Positions 1 through 7,934 of a DNA stretch of 64,000 nt are shown here, in pieces (within the stretch, counting starts at the first letter, position 1; every line of letters starts with the position of its first letter). This DNA is from DATKRB01 sp035532415 (GTDB lineage: Bacteria; Actinomycetota; Acidimicrobiia; Acidimicrobiales; RAAP-2), in assembly GCA_035532415.1 (NCBI GenBank), contig DATKRB010000011.1:1-64000 (forward strand), written 5' to 3'. The notes under the pieces were generated by a model, which saw only the letters and a list, made by a program, of their open reading frames with translations, did not search any database and was not told where the DNA came from. Made by a program: the position numbers and the translations under genes.

Positions 1-1
1 G

Positions 2-715
2 GTGCTGCTCCCCGAGAACCGCCAGATCTGGATCGCCGCGAACGGCTCAGGGCGCATTCTCGAAACCTTCGGGGACCCGGTCTTTCTTTCTGGACAGGAC
101 CGCGCCAACTGGGAAGCCGCCGGCAGTCCACCCATCCAGCATCCTCCGACCGATATGTCCTTTGGTCCCGGTGGCTTGGTCGATGGTCCGACCGACCTCT
201 CCGAACTGCCCACCAATCCCTCTGCCCTCGCGGCCGAGATCTCGTCGCGCAAGATCGAAGGTGGTCCTCCTGGTCCAGCCGAGGACTTCACCCAGGTGGC
301 CGACATGTTGAGGGAGACCGATGCTTCGCCAGCCCTACGTTCGGCGTTGTACCAGGTCGCTGCCGGGCTGCCCGGCGTGGAAGCACTCGGGACGGTCGCC
401 GACCATTCCGGCCGGAGCGGGGTCGGCGTCGCCTACGTGAACAAGGGTCTGCGCCACGAGCTGATCTTCGATCCCAAGACGAGCGCCCTGCTCGGTGAGT
501 CCTACACGATCGTTGGCCCAGGATCGGGCTATGACGCTCCCGTTGGCACCGTCGTCGGGTGGGAGGTGTACCTGCAGTCGAACGTCGTCAACTCCCTCCC
601 GTCGGCCCCAGCCACCGCGCCCTCGCAGCCTGTGGCGCCAGCGACACCCGTGCCGTCCAACTCGGCAACATCGCCCAACTCAGCAATTGCGTCAACTACC
701 ACGGTGGTTCCATAG
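2..715 (+). CDS. CU044_5270-like protein, 5' end outside the window
   Basis: Only the C-terminal 237 residues are visible; the frame is open from the first base, so the true start lies upstream. The segment LSELPTNPSALAAEI followed by a region with LRSALYQVAAGLPGVEALG and HSGRSGVGVAY resembles the C-terminal half of the actinobacterial CU044_5270 family, whose members usually carry an N-terminal membrane anchor and are often encoded beside ECF sigma factors. That partner, if present, would be outside the window. The last 40 residues are a Pro/Ala/Ser/Thr-rich tail, which suggests an extracytoplasmic, unstructured end. Function is unknown. Confidence 0.6.
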   Translation: MLLPENRQIWIAANGSGRILETFGDPVFLSGQDRANWEAAGSPPIQHPPTDMSFGPGGLVDGPTDLSELPTNPSALAAEISSRKIEGGPPGPAEDFTQVADMLRETDASPALRSALYQVAAGLPGVEALGTVADHSGRSGVGVAYVNKGLRHELIFDPKTSALLGESYTIVGPGSGYDAPVGTVVGWEVYLQSNVVNSLPSAPATAPSQPVAPATPVPSNSATSPNSAIASTTTVVP

Positions 716-1134
716 ATGATCGTGATGTCAGCATCCTGAGGCGTGTCCGCACGTCGGCCGGTTCGAATACGAGTGACTACGGACGGGCGCACTTGTCTGT
801 TGTCGGTTGACAAGGTCGTCGCGTGCACGGTATCGATGATTGCACAGCGGGGACCTGCTCGGGCTCTTACCTGGGTGTTTCCTGACAAGGAAGCCAGACC
901 GCGAGCAGGGGGCGATCCTGGGCTGTGGTTCCTGCTCGGGGCCACGGGGTAAGCGGCATTGCCTCGTTCGGTGGAGTTCACCGTGCGTCGAAGTCCTGAT
1001 GGCCATCGTGGGTGCCAACCGGTGAATGATGACCTGCGGCTCGTATCCGGCGTGAAGAGCGAATGCCGTCGCCTGGTGCACTTGGCGTGTCCGACGCTGG
1101 TTTCGAGCGCAGCTAGCCGTCGTGGTTTCGTCGT
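716..1134. other. Intergenic stretch between convergent genes
   Basis: No ORF here has convincing coding character. The one structure I see is CGAGCAGG at 902-909 facing CCTGCTCG at 931-938, a perfect 8-bp stem with a 21-nt loop. It could end transcription of either flanking gene, but it has no T-run and may be chance. Confidence 0.3.
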
Positions 1135-2913
1135 TCACCAACTTCGTGCGTCGAGGAGCTTCATGAGGTTGCGTTTGGGCTTGTGGCGCGCCCTGACCCC
1201 CGCCGCGTACGGCTCGAATGCGTCAGGCTGGGCGGTAGCGCGCATCAGCTTTTGAACGTGGGCCATCGTCTCGACCGCCTGGCGGTAGGCGTCGTTGTTC
1301 TTGGCGGCGATGAGGCGTTCCACCTCGTCCTCGAAGATCGGGATGGCGTCGAGGGGGTGGGCCGCCTCACGACGACGCGCAAGCTCGAGCCACAGGCGCC
1401 AGGAGCATCCCCCGGCCTTCGCCTCCGTCCATGCCTGGTCGACGTCGCCGTCGAAGAGGAAGACCTGCACGAGATCCGAGGCGTCCGGGGCGAGCCCCCA
1501 TCGCGCCGGCCCAGTGCCCGACCCGCCCTTCGCTCGGACGGCCGTCATCCGGCCCGCGACCTCGTCGCGGAGGCGCTTCACCGCGCGGGGACGCCAGGTG
1601 TCCCACGTGCCGGCCAGCGTCCCCTGCGCGCAGAGCCGCTCGTAGGTGCTGGGCGAGGGGCGCTCCTCGAAGGCCCTCCAGGCGAGCTCGACCGCCTGTT
1701 CTCCCTGGCCGGCTCGGTGGTACTCGTCGGCGGCCACCTCGAGGAGGCGGTGGTCGGCCGATGGCCCGAAGTGCTCGAGGCCCTGCTCGGCCCAGCTCAG
1801 CGCGTCGGCGAAACGACCCGCAGCCCGGAGGTGTTCGGCGATGCGGACGAAGTCGTAGGGCGAGGACTGGTCCTTGGCAAGCACGGCGACGACCGCGTCG
1901 ACGTCGCCAGAGGTCTCGGCGAGGGCCTCCATCATGTGGGTGATGCGGAACCTGTTGCCGTCGTAGGAGCGCTTGTCTCCGGGTTCGAGGGCGGGGAGGC
2001 GTTCGAAGGCGGCCTCGGCGAGTTGGCGGTAGGTGGCGAGGCCCGTCTTGCCGAGCACCTTCGCGTAGGTGCGTGCGGCACCGGAGAACACGTCGAGGTC
2101 GCCCGCGTCGCACTCCCAGTCGAACAGCCGATGGGCGAGCGCGACAGGGTCGGGGCGCGCCTTCTTGCACGCGGCGAGGTGGAGTTCTTGGAGCTCGGCG
2201 GCGATCTCACCGAGGCAGCCGTTCGAGTCGTCGACCGAGCCGACCGCGTCCTCGGCTCGTTCGAGCGCGTGCTCACACAGCTCGATCACCGCCTCGGCGT
2301 CGCCGTCGTCGAGCAGGCCCCGCACGGCGCCGATCACCTCGCGGATGCGCTCGGCGTAGTCGTAGGCCTCCCGGTAGGAGACGTAGTCGTCGGTCTCGAA
2401 GGCGTTGTCGATCGCGTCGAGGAAGGCCCGAAGCGGGGGAGGACCTGCGACCGCCTTCGCCGCGTCGAGACGGAGCCGAGCGAGCGCCAGCTCGTCGGCC
2501 GCGGCGAGCTCGAGCACGAGGTCCACGAGCCGCTCGTTGCCGAGGCCCTCGAGGTAGGTACGCACGTCGACGTCCGCCTCGACGTCGGGCTGCTGGCGGG
2601 TGGAGCGGGGCTCGGTGGCGACGAGGGCGAGCGCCACGGCGTGCTTGCAGAAGCTCCCGTCAGCGCCGACCGGGCAGGTGCAGAAGAACACCGGCTCGCC
2701 GTCCTCGACCCCGAGGTGCACGTTGTAGGGCGCCGATCCCCGGACGGTCGCCTCGGCGGACGTCGCGGTGACGCGCAGCTTCGTGACCGTGCCGCTCCGT
2801 GCGTAGTCCTCCCCGCGCTCGAAGCTCCGAGGACCGGCGAGGGAGCGGACCCGGCGCCGATTGAAGACCTCTCCGAGATCGCCGGGTACCCGCCGAGGGG
2901 ATGCAGAGGCCAT
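1135..2913 (-). CDS. SWIM zinc-finger domain protein
   Basis: 592 residues starting at ATG. The SWIM zinc-binding signature CxC...CxH is present as C78, C80, C89 and H91 (FFCTCPVGADGSFCKH). SWIM domains bind zinc and are thought to mediate DNA or protein contacts. The rest is a long alpha-helical, TPR-like region (about residues 180-560) rich in Ala, Leu, Glu and Arg, as in other bacterial SWIM proteins of about 500-600 residues. It lies 53 bp downstream of the UPF0158 gene on the same strand. The specific role is unknown. Confidence 0.75.
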   Translation of the reverse strand: MASASPRRVPGDLGEVFNRRRVRSLAGPRSFERGEDYARSGTVTKLRVTATSAEATVRGSAPYNVHLGVEDGEPVFFCTCPVGADGSFCKHAVALALVATEPRSTRQQPDVEADVDVRTYLEGLGNERLVDLVLELAAADELALARLRLDAAKAVAGPPPLRAFLDAIDNAFETDDYVSYREAYDYAERIREVIGAVRGLLDDGDAEAVIELCEHALERAEDAVGSVDDSNGCLGEIAAELQELHLAACKKARPDPVALAHRLFDWECDAGDLDVFSGAARTYAKVLGKTGLATYRQLAEAAFERLPALEPGDKRSYDGNRFRITHMMEALAETSGDVDAVVAVLAKDQSSPYDFVRIAEHLRAAGRFADALSWAEQGLEHFGPSADHRLLEVAADEYHRAGQGEQAVELAWRAFEERPSPSTYERLCAQGTLAGTWDTWRPRAVKRLRDEVAGRMTAVRAKGGSGTGPARWGLAPDASDLVQVFLFDGDVDQAWTEAKAGGCSWRLWLELARRREAAHPLDAIPIFEDEVERLIAAKNNDAYRQAVETMAHVQKLMRATAQPDAFEPYAAGVRARHKPKRNLMKLLDARSW

Positions 2914-2966
2914 CCCGGCATGCTACGAGCGCCACGGCATCCATCGCAGAGCCCGCACCGGGCGGG

Positions 2967-3383
2967 TCATGGGGCGGTGGGACGCCCCGGCACGCGAGGC
3001 GAGTACCCCGCAGCGGCGAGCCAGGCTCGGGCGCGGCCCCGCTGGCGCTCGTCGGAGAACGCGTACCAGGCCTCGAGCTCGCCGGGCCAGCGCTCGAGGA
3101 CATCCTTGAAGCGGCGGAAGGCCCCCCGACCCGAGATGGCGATCGACAGCCGATCGGCCCGATCCTCGTCGGAGAGCGCTTCGATGAAGTCCTCCATGTC
3201 GCCGTAGGCGGCTCGGGAGCCCTCGCACGACACAGGGAGCCAGCGGTCGGGGTCCTCGTCGCCGGGATCCTCCTCGCCCACCTCGCGGGCGTAGTCGATC
3301 GCCGCCTGCGGCCAGACCTCCCCGGTGCGAACGTCGACCCGCCCGCCGCCATGGGCCGGGTCGCCCTCGAGGATGCCGGCCAA
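2967..3383 (-). CDS. UPF0158 family protein, start unclear
   Basis: The translated part contains GGGRVDVRTGEVWP, the conserved beta-strand turn of UPF0158, and a C-terminal WYAFSDERQRGRARAWLAA segment typical of the family. The first start codon is a TTG at 3383. The same frame remains open upstream to about 3530 and encodes family-like sequence there (DDDLALQLDAALGDRP just before the TTG) but has no ATG or GTG. Either translation starts at a rare codon, or a frameshift near 3470 has disconnected the real N-terminus. The family has no firmly established function. Confidence 0.6.
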   Translation of the reverse strand: MAGILEGDPAHGGGRVDVRTGEVWPQAAIDYAREVGEEDPGDEDPDRWLPVSCEGSRAAYGDMEDFIEALSDEDRADRLSIAISGRGAFRRFKDVLERWPGELEAWYAFSDERQRGRARAWLAAAGYSPRVPGRPTAP

Positions 3384-3727
3384 CTCCTCGAGGTCGACGG
3401 GAAGCGGGCGCAGCAGAGGTGCGGGCCGATCGCCGAGCGCCGCGTCGAGCTGGAGGGCGAGATCGTCGTCACGACGACGCGTCGACCGTCCGCATCGAAG
3501 ATGGCACCTCGAAGAGCAACCCGACGGTCGTCACCCTGTCCACCAGCTTCAGCCTGGCAGGTCTCACTCTTCGCGGCGCAGGCGGGTACGCCAGTCGGAC
3601 TTGTCGTCTCCTGTCGCTGGGCCAGGTCGGGCGCTCATGAGGCACCAACCTCGCAGTATGGGTACACGTTTAGAGGTGATTACGTAGGAATCTGACGAAT
3701 AGGCGTCTGAACGCGCAGCTGAACTGC

Positions 3728-3733
3728 TAATCT
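3728..3733 (+). promoter_or_regulatory. Probable -10 box of a leaderless promoter
   Basis: TAATCT ends 6 nt before the GTG start of the AAA ATPase gene and no Shine-Dalgarno sequence is present, which fits leaderless transcription. A weak -35 candidate (TCTGAA, 3706-3711) lies 16 nt upstream. Confidence 0.4.
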
Positions 3734-3739
3734 AGGCCC

Positions 3740-5044
3740 GTGCTCCTCAGATTCGAGGTCTCCAACCACCGGTCGATCCTCGAGCCCGTCGAGCTGTCCA
3801 TGGTCGCCGTCGACGAGGACAGGCCCTCGGTCCGGAAGTTCGACCTGCTCGCCGAGCGCGTGCTGGCGGTGGCCGGCGTCTATGGACCGAACGCTTCGGG
3901 CAAGTCGAACGTCATCGAGTCGCTCGCCTGGCTCTCGATGGCCGTAGCCCGATCGTTGCGAGCCTGGGATCAGTTCATCCCCCGCGACCCGTTCAAGTTC
4001 GGCAACGGGCCGTACTCACCGTCGACGTACCAGGTGGAGATGGTCATCGACGGCGTGCGGTACGCCTACCGGCTCGAGGTGGACGACGCCAAGGTGCTGT
4101 TCGAGGGCTTGTACAGCTATCCCGAGCGCCGTCGACGCGTGCTCTTCGAGCGGGAAGGATCCGACATCCGTTTCCGGAGAGGGCTCGGTGCGCTGTCGGG
4201 GACGAGGGAGCTGCTGACGGGGACCACGCTGGCGCTCGCGGCGGCCATGCGTTTTGACGAGCCCGAGGTGCAGCGCTTCGCACGCTCACTTGCTGGAATC
4301 GGAGTCCTCGGCGTGCGTCGGAGGGCGCTATGGCGGCGCCCGATCGGCGCGGGCGGGGCCGGATTGTCCGCAACCGGGCGCCTGTTCGACGACCAAGGTA
4401 CCTCGTTGCAGTCCTCCCTCTTCGACGATCCGGACATCGTTCAGCCGTCGCCGCGCGAGTCCGCCCTGGCTCTGCTCCGGTTCGCCGACCTTGGGATCGA
4501 CGACGTGCAGATCGTGGACGACGACATCGACGAGAGCCAAGCCACGCCTCAGGCACGACGAGAGCCACGCAGGCAGCTGAGGTTCATCCATCGCGTCTCG
4601 GGACAGGAGCTGCCCTTTGATCTCGAAGAGGAGTCAGCGGGCACCCAGACCTGGTTCGCACTCATCGGGCCGACGTTGAACGCCCTTCGAAGTGGCCGGA
4701 TCCTCCTCTTCGACGAGATCGACGCGAGCCTTCACCCCCGCCTCTCGGCGCGCCTGCTCGAGCTGTTCCAAGATCCCGAGACGAACCCCCATGGCGCCCA
4801 GCTCATCTTCACGACGCACGACACGAGCCTTCTCAACCACCTGAACCGAGACGAGGTCTGGCTGACCGAGAAGAACGAGAGCGGCGCCACCACCCTGACC
4901 GCGTTGGCGGAGTATGGCGGGGACAAGGTGCGCAGGTCGCTGAACCTGGAGCGGGCCTACCTCCAGGGGAGGTTCGGTGCCGTTCCCGAGCTCGACCAGT
5001 TCACGCTGCGTCGGGCGCTCGGTCTGGTCTCGAGCGATGCGTGA
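3740..5044 (+). CDS. AAA family ATPase, RloA/AbiLi-like
   Basis: 434 residues, GTG start. The N-terminus (LRFEVSNHRSI) and the Walker A GPNASGKS at 49-56 are typical of ABC-like AAA15/AAA21 ATPases of the SMC/RecF/OLD group. Walker B (ILLFDEID) is near residues 322-329 and an H-loop-like TTHD near 358. The stop overlaps the next gene's GTG (GTGA), and that gene encodes an RloB protein. AAA ATPase plus RloB is the arrangement of RloAB and of the lactococcal AbiL (AbiLi/AbiLii) abortive-infection system. The ATPase is expected to control the RloB partner in the cytoplasm; the trigger is unknown. Confidence 0.8.
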   Translation: MLLRFEVSNHRSILEPVELSMVAVDEDRPSVRKFDLLAERVLAVAGVYGPNASGKSNVIESLAWLSMAVARSLRAWDQFIPRDPFKFGNGPYSPSTYQVEMVIDGVRYAYRLEVDDAKVLFEGLYSYPERRRRVLFEREGSDIRFRRGLGALSGTRELLTGTTLALAAAMRFDEPEVQRFARSLAGIGVLGVRRRALWRRPIGAGGAGLSATGRLFDDQGTSLQSSLFDDPDIVQPSPRESALALLRFADLGIDDVQIVDDDIDESQATPQARREPRRQLRFIHRVSGQELPFDLEEESAGTQTWFALIGPTLNALRSGRILLFDEIDASLHPRLSARLLELFQDPETNPHGAQLIFTTHDTSLLNHLNRDEVWLTEKNESGATTLTALAEYGGDKVRRSLNLERAYLQGRFGAVPELDQFTLRRALGLVSSDA

Positions 5045-5715
5045 TGGCCGCCAACCGTCGGACGGATCGGGAGCGGCCGCTCAAGCGACGAGTTGCAGTC
5101 CGCCAGCCACGAAAGACGATCCTGATCTTCTGCGAAGGGGAGCGGACCGAGCCGGAGTACCTCGACGCCTTGAAGCGTCAACCATGGGTACGGGACATCG
5201 CGGCCGTCGATCTTCGGGTGGAGACCGGGCACGGAGGGTCGGTACCTACGACCCTCGTCTCGCTGGCCGCTGATGCACGCCTCAAGGCTCTCGACGAAGA
5301 GGGCGAGATCGATGAGTTCTGGTGCGTGTTCGACGTCGAGTGGCCTCGGAACCACTCTGGCTTGCAAGGCGCCGTCGAGCAGGCGCGCCAGGGTGGAATC
5401 GAGCTCGCGATCTCCAATCCGTGCTTCGAGCTCTGGCTCGTCATTCACTTCCAGGATCACAGTGCCTGGCTGGACAACGATCCTGCGCGCCGGCTCCGCC
5501 GGAGCCTCGACGGATCAGGTGACAAGGGAATCGATGCGGCTACCTACATGCCGCTCGTTCGTGACGCGGCAAGACGGGCCGAAGAGCTCGACGAGCGACA
5601 CCGGCGAAACGGTACCGCCTTCCCCCACGACAATCCGTCCTCTGGAATGCATCGGCTCCTCGCGACCATCGAGCACCGTCGCGCCCCTGATCGGCGAGGC
5701 GAGTCGCCTCCTTGA
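5041..5715 (+). CDS. RloB-like TOPRIM protein, AbiLii-like
   Basis: 224 residues, GTG start overlapping the ATPase stop. The N-terminus ILIFCEGERTEPEYL (24-38) carries the TOPRIM-like glutamate; DEFWCVFDVEWP (about 91-102) supplies the acidic second motif, and NPCFELWLVIHF (about 123-134) is the hallmark RloB segment. TOPRIM folds in OLD- and RloB-type proteins are metal-dependent nucleases, so this is probably the effector of the pair. Translational coupling implies fixed stoichiometry with the ATPase. All the motifs look intact, so the pair is probably functional although debris lies next to it. Confidence 0.8.
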   Translation: MMAANRRTDRERPLKRRVAVRQPRKTILIFCEGERTEPEYLDALKRQPWVRDIAAVDLRVETGHGGSVPTTLVSLAADARLKALDEEGEIDEFWCVFDVEWPRNHSGLQGAVEQARQGGIELAISNPCFELWLVIHFQDHSAWLDNDPARRLRRSLDGSGDKGIDAATYMPLVRDAARRAEELDERHRRNGTAFPHDNPSSGMHRLLATIEHRRAPDRRGESPP

Positions 5716-5855
5716 CCGATGCTCGCCCTCGATGCCGCGTCATCGGTGCGGGTTGAGGATGGGCGGGAATGAGCAGCGCAGCGCCATGGCGGCTGCATCA
5801 TGGCGTCCGCGCCAGACTCAGGCTTTTCCGGGCAGGGCCAGTAGCCCATCTGACG

Positions 5856-6130
5856 TTACGGCGTGGGTGCCGGGCGGAGCGTCGCGACGCTGACGTGCGG
5901 CCAGCCGACGCCGTTGAAGTTGAGCAGGACGGTCTGGCTGTACTGCAGCAGGTCCGGCTGTGCCGATCCCTGAATGGTCTGGAGCCAGAACGTGGAGCTG
6001 ACGCGAGCCGCGACGGCGTTGGGGCCGTCCGATCCTCCCTGCAGGAACGCCGTGTTGCCACGCCGCCCCCGAGGATGGGAGTGGTGTCGTCCGTGGAGAC
6101 CTGGAGCATCACCGTCGAGGCGATCGTCAG
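5856..6130 (-). pseudogene. Frameshifted C-terminal gene fragment
   Basis: Reading the minus strand, a frame ending at the TAA of 5856-5858 encodes NTAFLQGGSDGPNAVAAR, then a STFWLQTIQG segment and LLNFNGVGWPHVSVATL. The upstream continuation (STDDTTPILGGGVA) is in a neighbouring frame, so there is a single-base frameshift near 6055-6065. The pattern (GGG...FLQG..GPNA, FW..T, QYSQ, WPHVSVATL) resembles the C-terminal part of actinobacterial proteins often labelled heme peroxidase family, but I am not certain of the name. The 5' part is missing, apparently cut off near 6130. It is a dead remnant. Confidence 0.5.
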
Positions 6131-6194
6131 CCCAGTGCGGGCGCTGGTGAGAACGCTGTTTCGGTTCTGGAGCGTCGGCGACGAGGACGGCGCC

Positions 6195-6380
6195 ATGGCC
6201 CTGTCGTTCCTCTATCTCCTCTTCGTCCGCGTCACCCAGTTGATCCGACTCTCATGTCGCAACCAGAGGCGCGCCATCGAGCGGCTCGGTCGCTCTGTAG
6301 AGGAGATCCTCGAGGAGACCGGCATGACCGAAGACGAGCTGGCCCAGCTGTTCGACCTGCGGCGGGCGCTGCCGGAGTGA
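6195..6380 (+). pseudogene. IS integrase start fused to a truncated antitoxin
   Basis: The first part, MALSFLYLLFVRVTQLIRLS, looks like the extreme N-terminus of actinobacterial IS3/IS481-type integrases, which normally continue into an AIEVVMLRHEVAVLRRQ segment. Here it jumps into RRAIERLGRSVEEILEETG and MTEDELAQLFDLRRALPE, which looks like the tail of an antitoxin encoded before a PIN toxin. The reading frame is open across the join but is most simply a fusion of two gene remnants. Its TGA overlaps the GTG of the following PIN fragment, the usual coupling of antitoxin and toxin genes. Confidence 0.5.
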
Positions 6381-6607
6381 TCGTTGTCGTCGATGCGAGC
6401 GTGCTCGTGGCTGAGCTGCTGCGTCGGCGAGGCCGAGAGCTGTTCGCCCACCCTGACCTCAGGGACCCTCACGACTGGGCACCCGTTGCCCTTGCAATTG
6501 CTCTTGATGCTGCGATCCTGACGGGCGACCACGACTTCCTCGGCTGTGGCTGCCCCACGTGGACGGTCGAGACGCTGATGACGGAACTGGGACGACCAGA
6601 GGCGTGA
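6377..6607 (+). pseudogene. PIN-domain (VapC-like) toxin with internal deletion
   Basis: 76 residues from the GTG at 6377. The N-terminus IVVVDASVLVAELL has the first PIN aspartate, and the C-terminal half (DPHDWAPVALAIALDAAILTGDHDF, given here only as its family resemblance, then TWTVETL) matches the end of a PIN toxin. A complete PIN protein has about 130-140 residues; the central helices with the second acidic residue are absent, and the break falls around HPDLRDP. The active site cannot be complete, so this is likely a dead toxin left from a VapBC pair. Confidence 0.6.
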
Positions 6608-6624
6608 ACATCCGCGAACGAAGG

Positions 6625-6673
6625 ATGTCACCTCCACCAAAATCGAAACTGTCGAACCATCGACAAGTGACAT
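6625..6673. repeat. Short inverted repeat, possible IS end
   Basis: ATGTCAC at 6625-6631 faces GTGACAT at 6667-6673. The intervening TGTCACCTCCACC-type sequence looks like the terminal sequence of some actinobacterial insertion sequences, and integrase debris lies just upstream. No matching far end or target duplication was identified. Confidence 0.3.
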
Positions 6674-6702
6674 GACCGGGCCGGTCCCTGACCGGCCCGG
6701 TC
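6674..6702. terminator. Perfect 11-bp hairpin
   Basis: GACCGGGCCGG (6674-6684), a 7-nt loop, and CCGGCCCGGTC (6692-6702). It lies between the convergent PIN remnant and the SDR gene. There is no T-run, as is common for high-GC terminators; it could instead belong to a mobile-element end. Confidence 0.5.
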
Positions 6703-6825
6703 TGGTGGAACCCCGGTGGTTGGTTGGTCGGTCGATGCACCTCTCTCGTTACGCCGACGGGGTCATCCCCATGGCAGCGTGACGTCCCTTGAAGGGAGCC
6801 GCACCCGAGTCATACTGCACCAGGG

Positions 6826-7740
6826 TCAGATCTGGTCTTGGGCGACCGGGTCCCCCCTCGGATCCGAGTTGCGACGGGCTTGGTCGAGGGGCGGCCGGAC
6901 GATAGCGTCGACGTCTTCGGGCTCGGCGGGTGCCGTACCGGTCGGTCCTCTGAGCCACCCCTCGGCGATAGCCAGAAAACGTCCCGAGCTCGCAAAGACG
7001 CGACCTGTGATGTCTGAGGACAGGCTCGATGCCAGCCAGACACAGACCGGTGCCACCCAGCGTGGATCGAGTTGGCCCTCCTCGGCCTCCTTGGTCTGGG
7101 CGATCGGGACGTCCTCGGTCATGCGGGTGAGCGCCGTGGGGGAGATGGCGTTCACCGTCACGCCGTAGCGCTGGAGCTCGCGGGCAGTGATGATGGTGAA
7201 GGCAGCGATCCCTGCTTTGGCCGCGCCGTAGTTCGACTGCCCGATGTTGCCGAAGATCCCCGATGAAGAGGTGGTGTTGATGATCCGGGCGTCGACCTGC
7301 TGGCCCCTCTTCACGAGGTCACGCCACACGTTGGCCGCGTAGTGGGTGGTGGCGAAGGTGCTCTTGAGGTGTACCCTCATCACCGAATCCCAGTCGTCCT
7401 CGGTCATGGTGACCACCATACGGTCGCGTAGGATCCCGGCGTTGTTCACGACAACGTCAATCCGGCCCCACGTCTCGACTGCTCGACCGATGAGCGACTC
7501 GGCGCCCTCCATGGTCGAGACGTCCTCGGTGTGGGCGACGGCCTGGCCGCCCTGGGCGACGATCTCATCGACGACTGATTGAGCAGCGTCGCTCGACTCG
7601 GGGGCGCCGTCGCGCCGCACCCCGATGTCGTTGACGACGACCTTCGCCCCTTCGCGAGCGAGCAGGAGGGCGTGTTCACGCCCCACGCCGCGTCCTGCCC
7701 CGGTGACCACGACCACGCGTCCATCGACCATGCCCCCCAT
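6826..7740 (-). CDS. SDR family oxidoreductase, HSD17B4/FabG-like
   Basis: 304 residues. Cofactor motif TGAGRGVG at 13-20, NNAG at 99-102, active-site serine around 158-160, and YGAAK with Y171 and K175, so the classical SDR triad is complete. The spacing and the insertion before the catalytic serine resemble (3R)-hydroxyacyl-CoA dehydrogenases of the HSD17B4 type, which act in beta-oxidation of acyl-CoAs. The start could also be Met4 (MVDGRVVVVTG), 9 nt downstream. The long C-terminal tail after about residue 270 is not part of the fold. The acyl-CoA ligase remnant and hydrolase that follow suggest an eroded fatty-acid or xenobiotic catabolic cluster. Confidence 0.75.
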   Translation of the reverse strand: MGGMVDGRVVVVTGAGRGVGREHALLLAREGAKVVVNDIGVRRDGAPESSDAAQSVVDEIVAQGGQAVAHTEDVSTMEGAESLIGRAVETWGRIDVVVNNAGILRDRMVVTMTEDDWDSVMRVHLKSTFATTHYAANVWRDLVKRGQQVDARIINTTSSSGIFGNIGQSNYGAAKAGIAAFTIITARELQRYGVTVNAISPTALTRMTEDVPIAQTKEAEEGQLDPRWVAPVCVWLASSLSSDITGRVFASSGRFLAIAEGWLRGPTGTAPAEPEDVDAIVRPPLDQARRNSDPRGDPVAQDQI

Positions 7741-7922
7741 CTACCGCACCCCCTGGAGAGGGCGCCGCGAGAAGACGCTGGCGAGCAACTGATCGGAGGG
7801 GCGGATCCGGGCCAATGGACCACCACGGCTCGGTCGATGAGCGATCGGCATGGCCCGAGCGTACCTTCCGTCGCGTGCGGGATGCGTCGGCCGAGCAGGC
7901 AGAGCAACCCGCGTTGCGACGG

Positions 7923-7928
7923 TAGGAT
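7923..7928 (+). promoter_or_regulatory. Probable -10 box of a leaderless promoter
   Basis: TAGGAT, 6 nt before the GTG start at 7935, with no Shine-Dalgarno sequence. Confidence 0.45.
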
Positions 7929-7934
7929 TCGGCG

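Noticed and set aside
1183..3207. 674-codon plus-strand frame over the SWIM and UPF0158 genes
   Set aside because: It is antisense to genes with clear motifs; long opposite frames are expected at this GC content, and its sequence is low-complexity Arg/Gly/Val.
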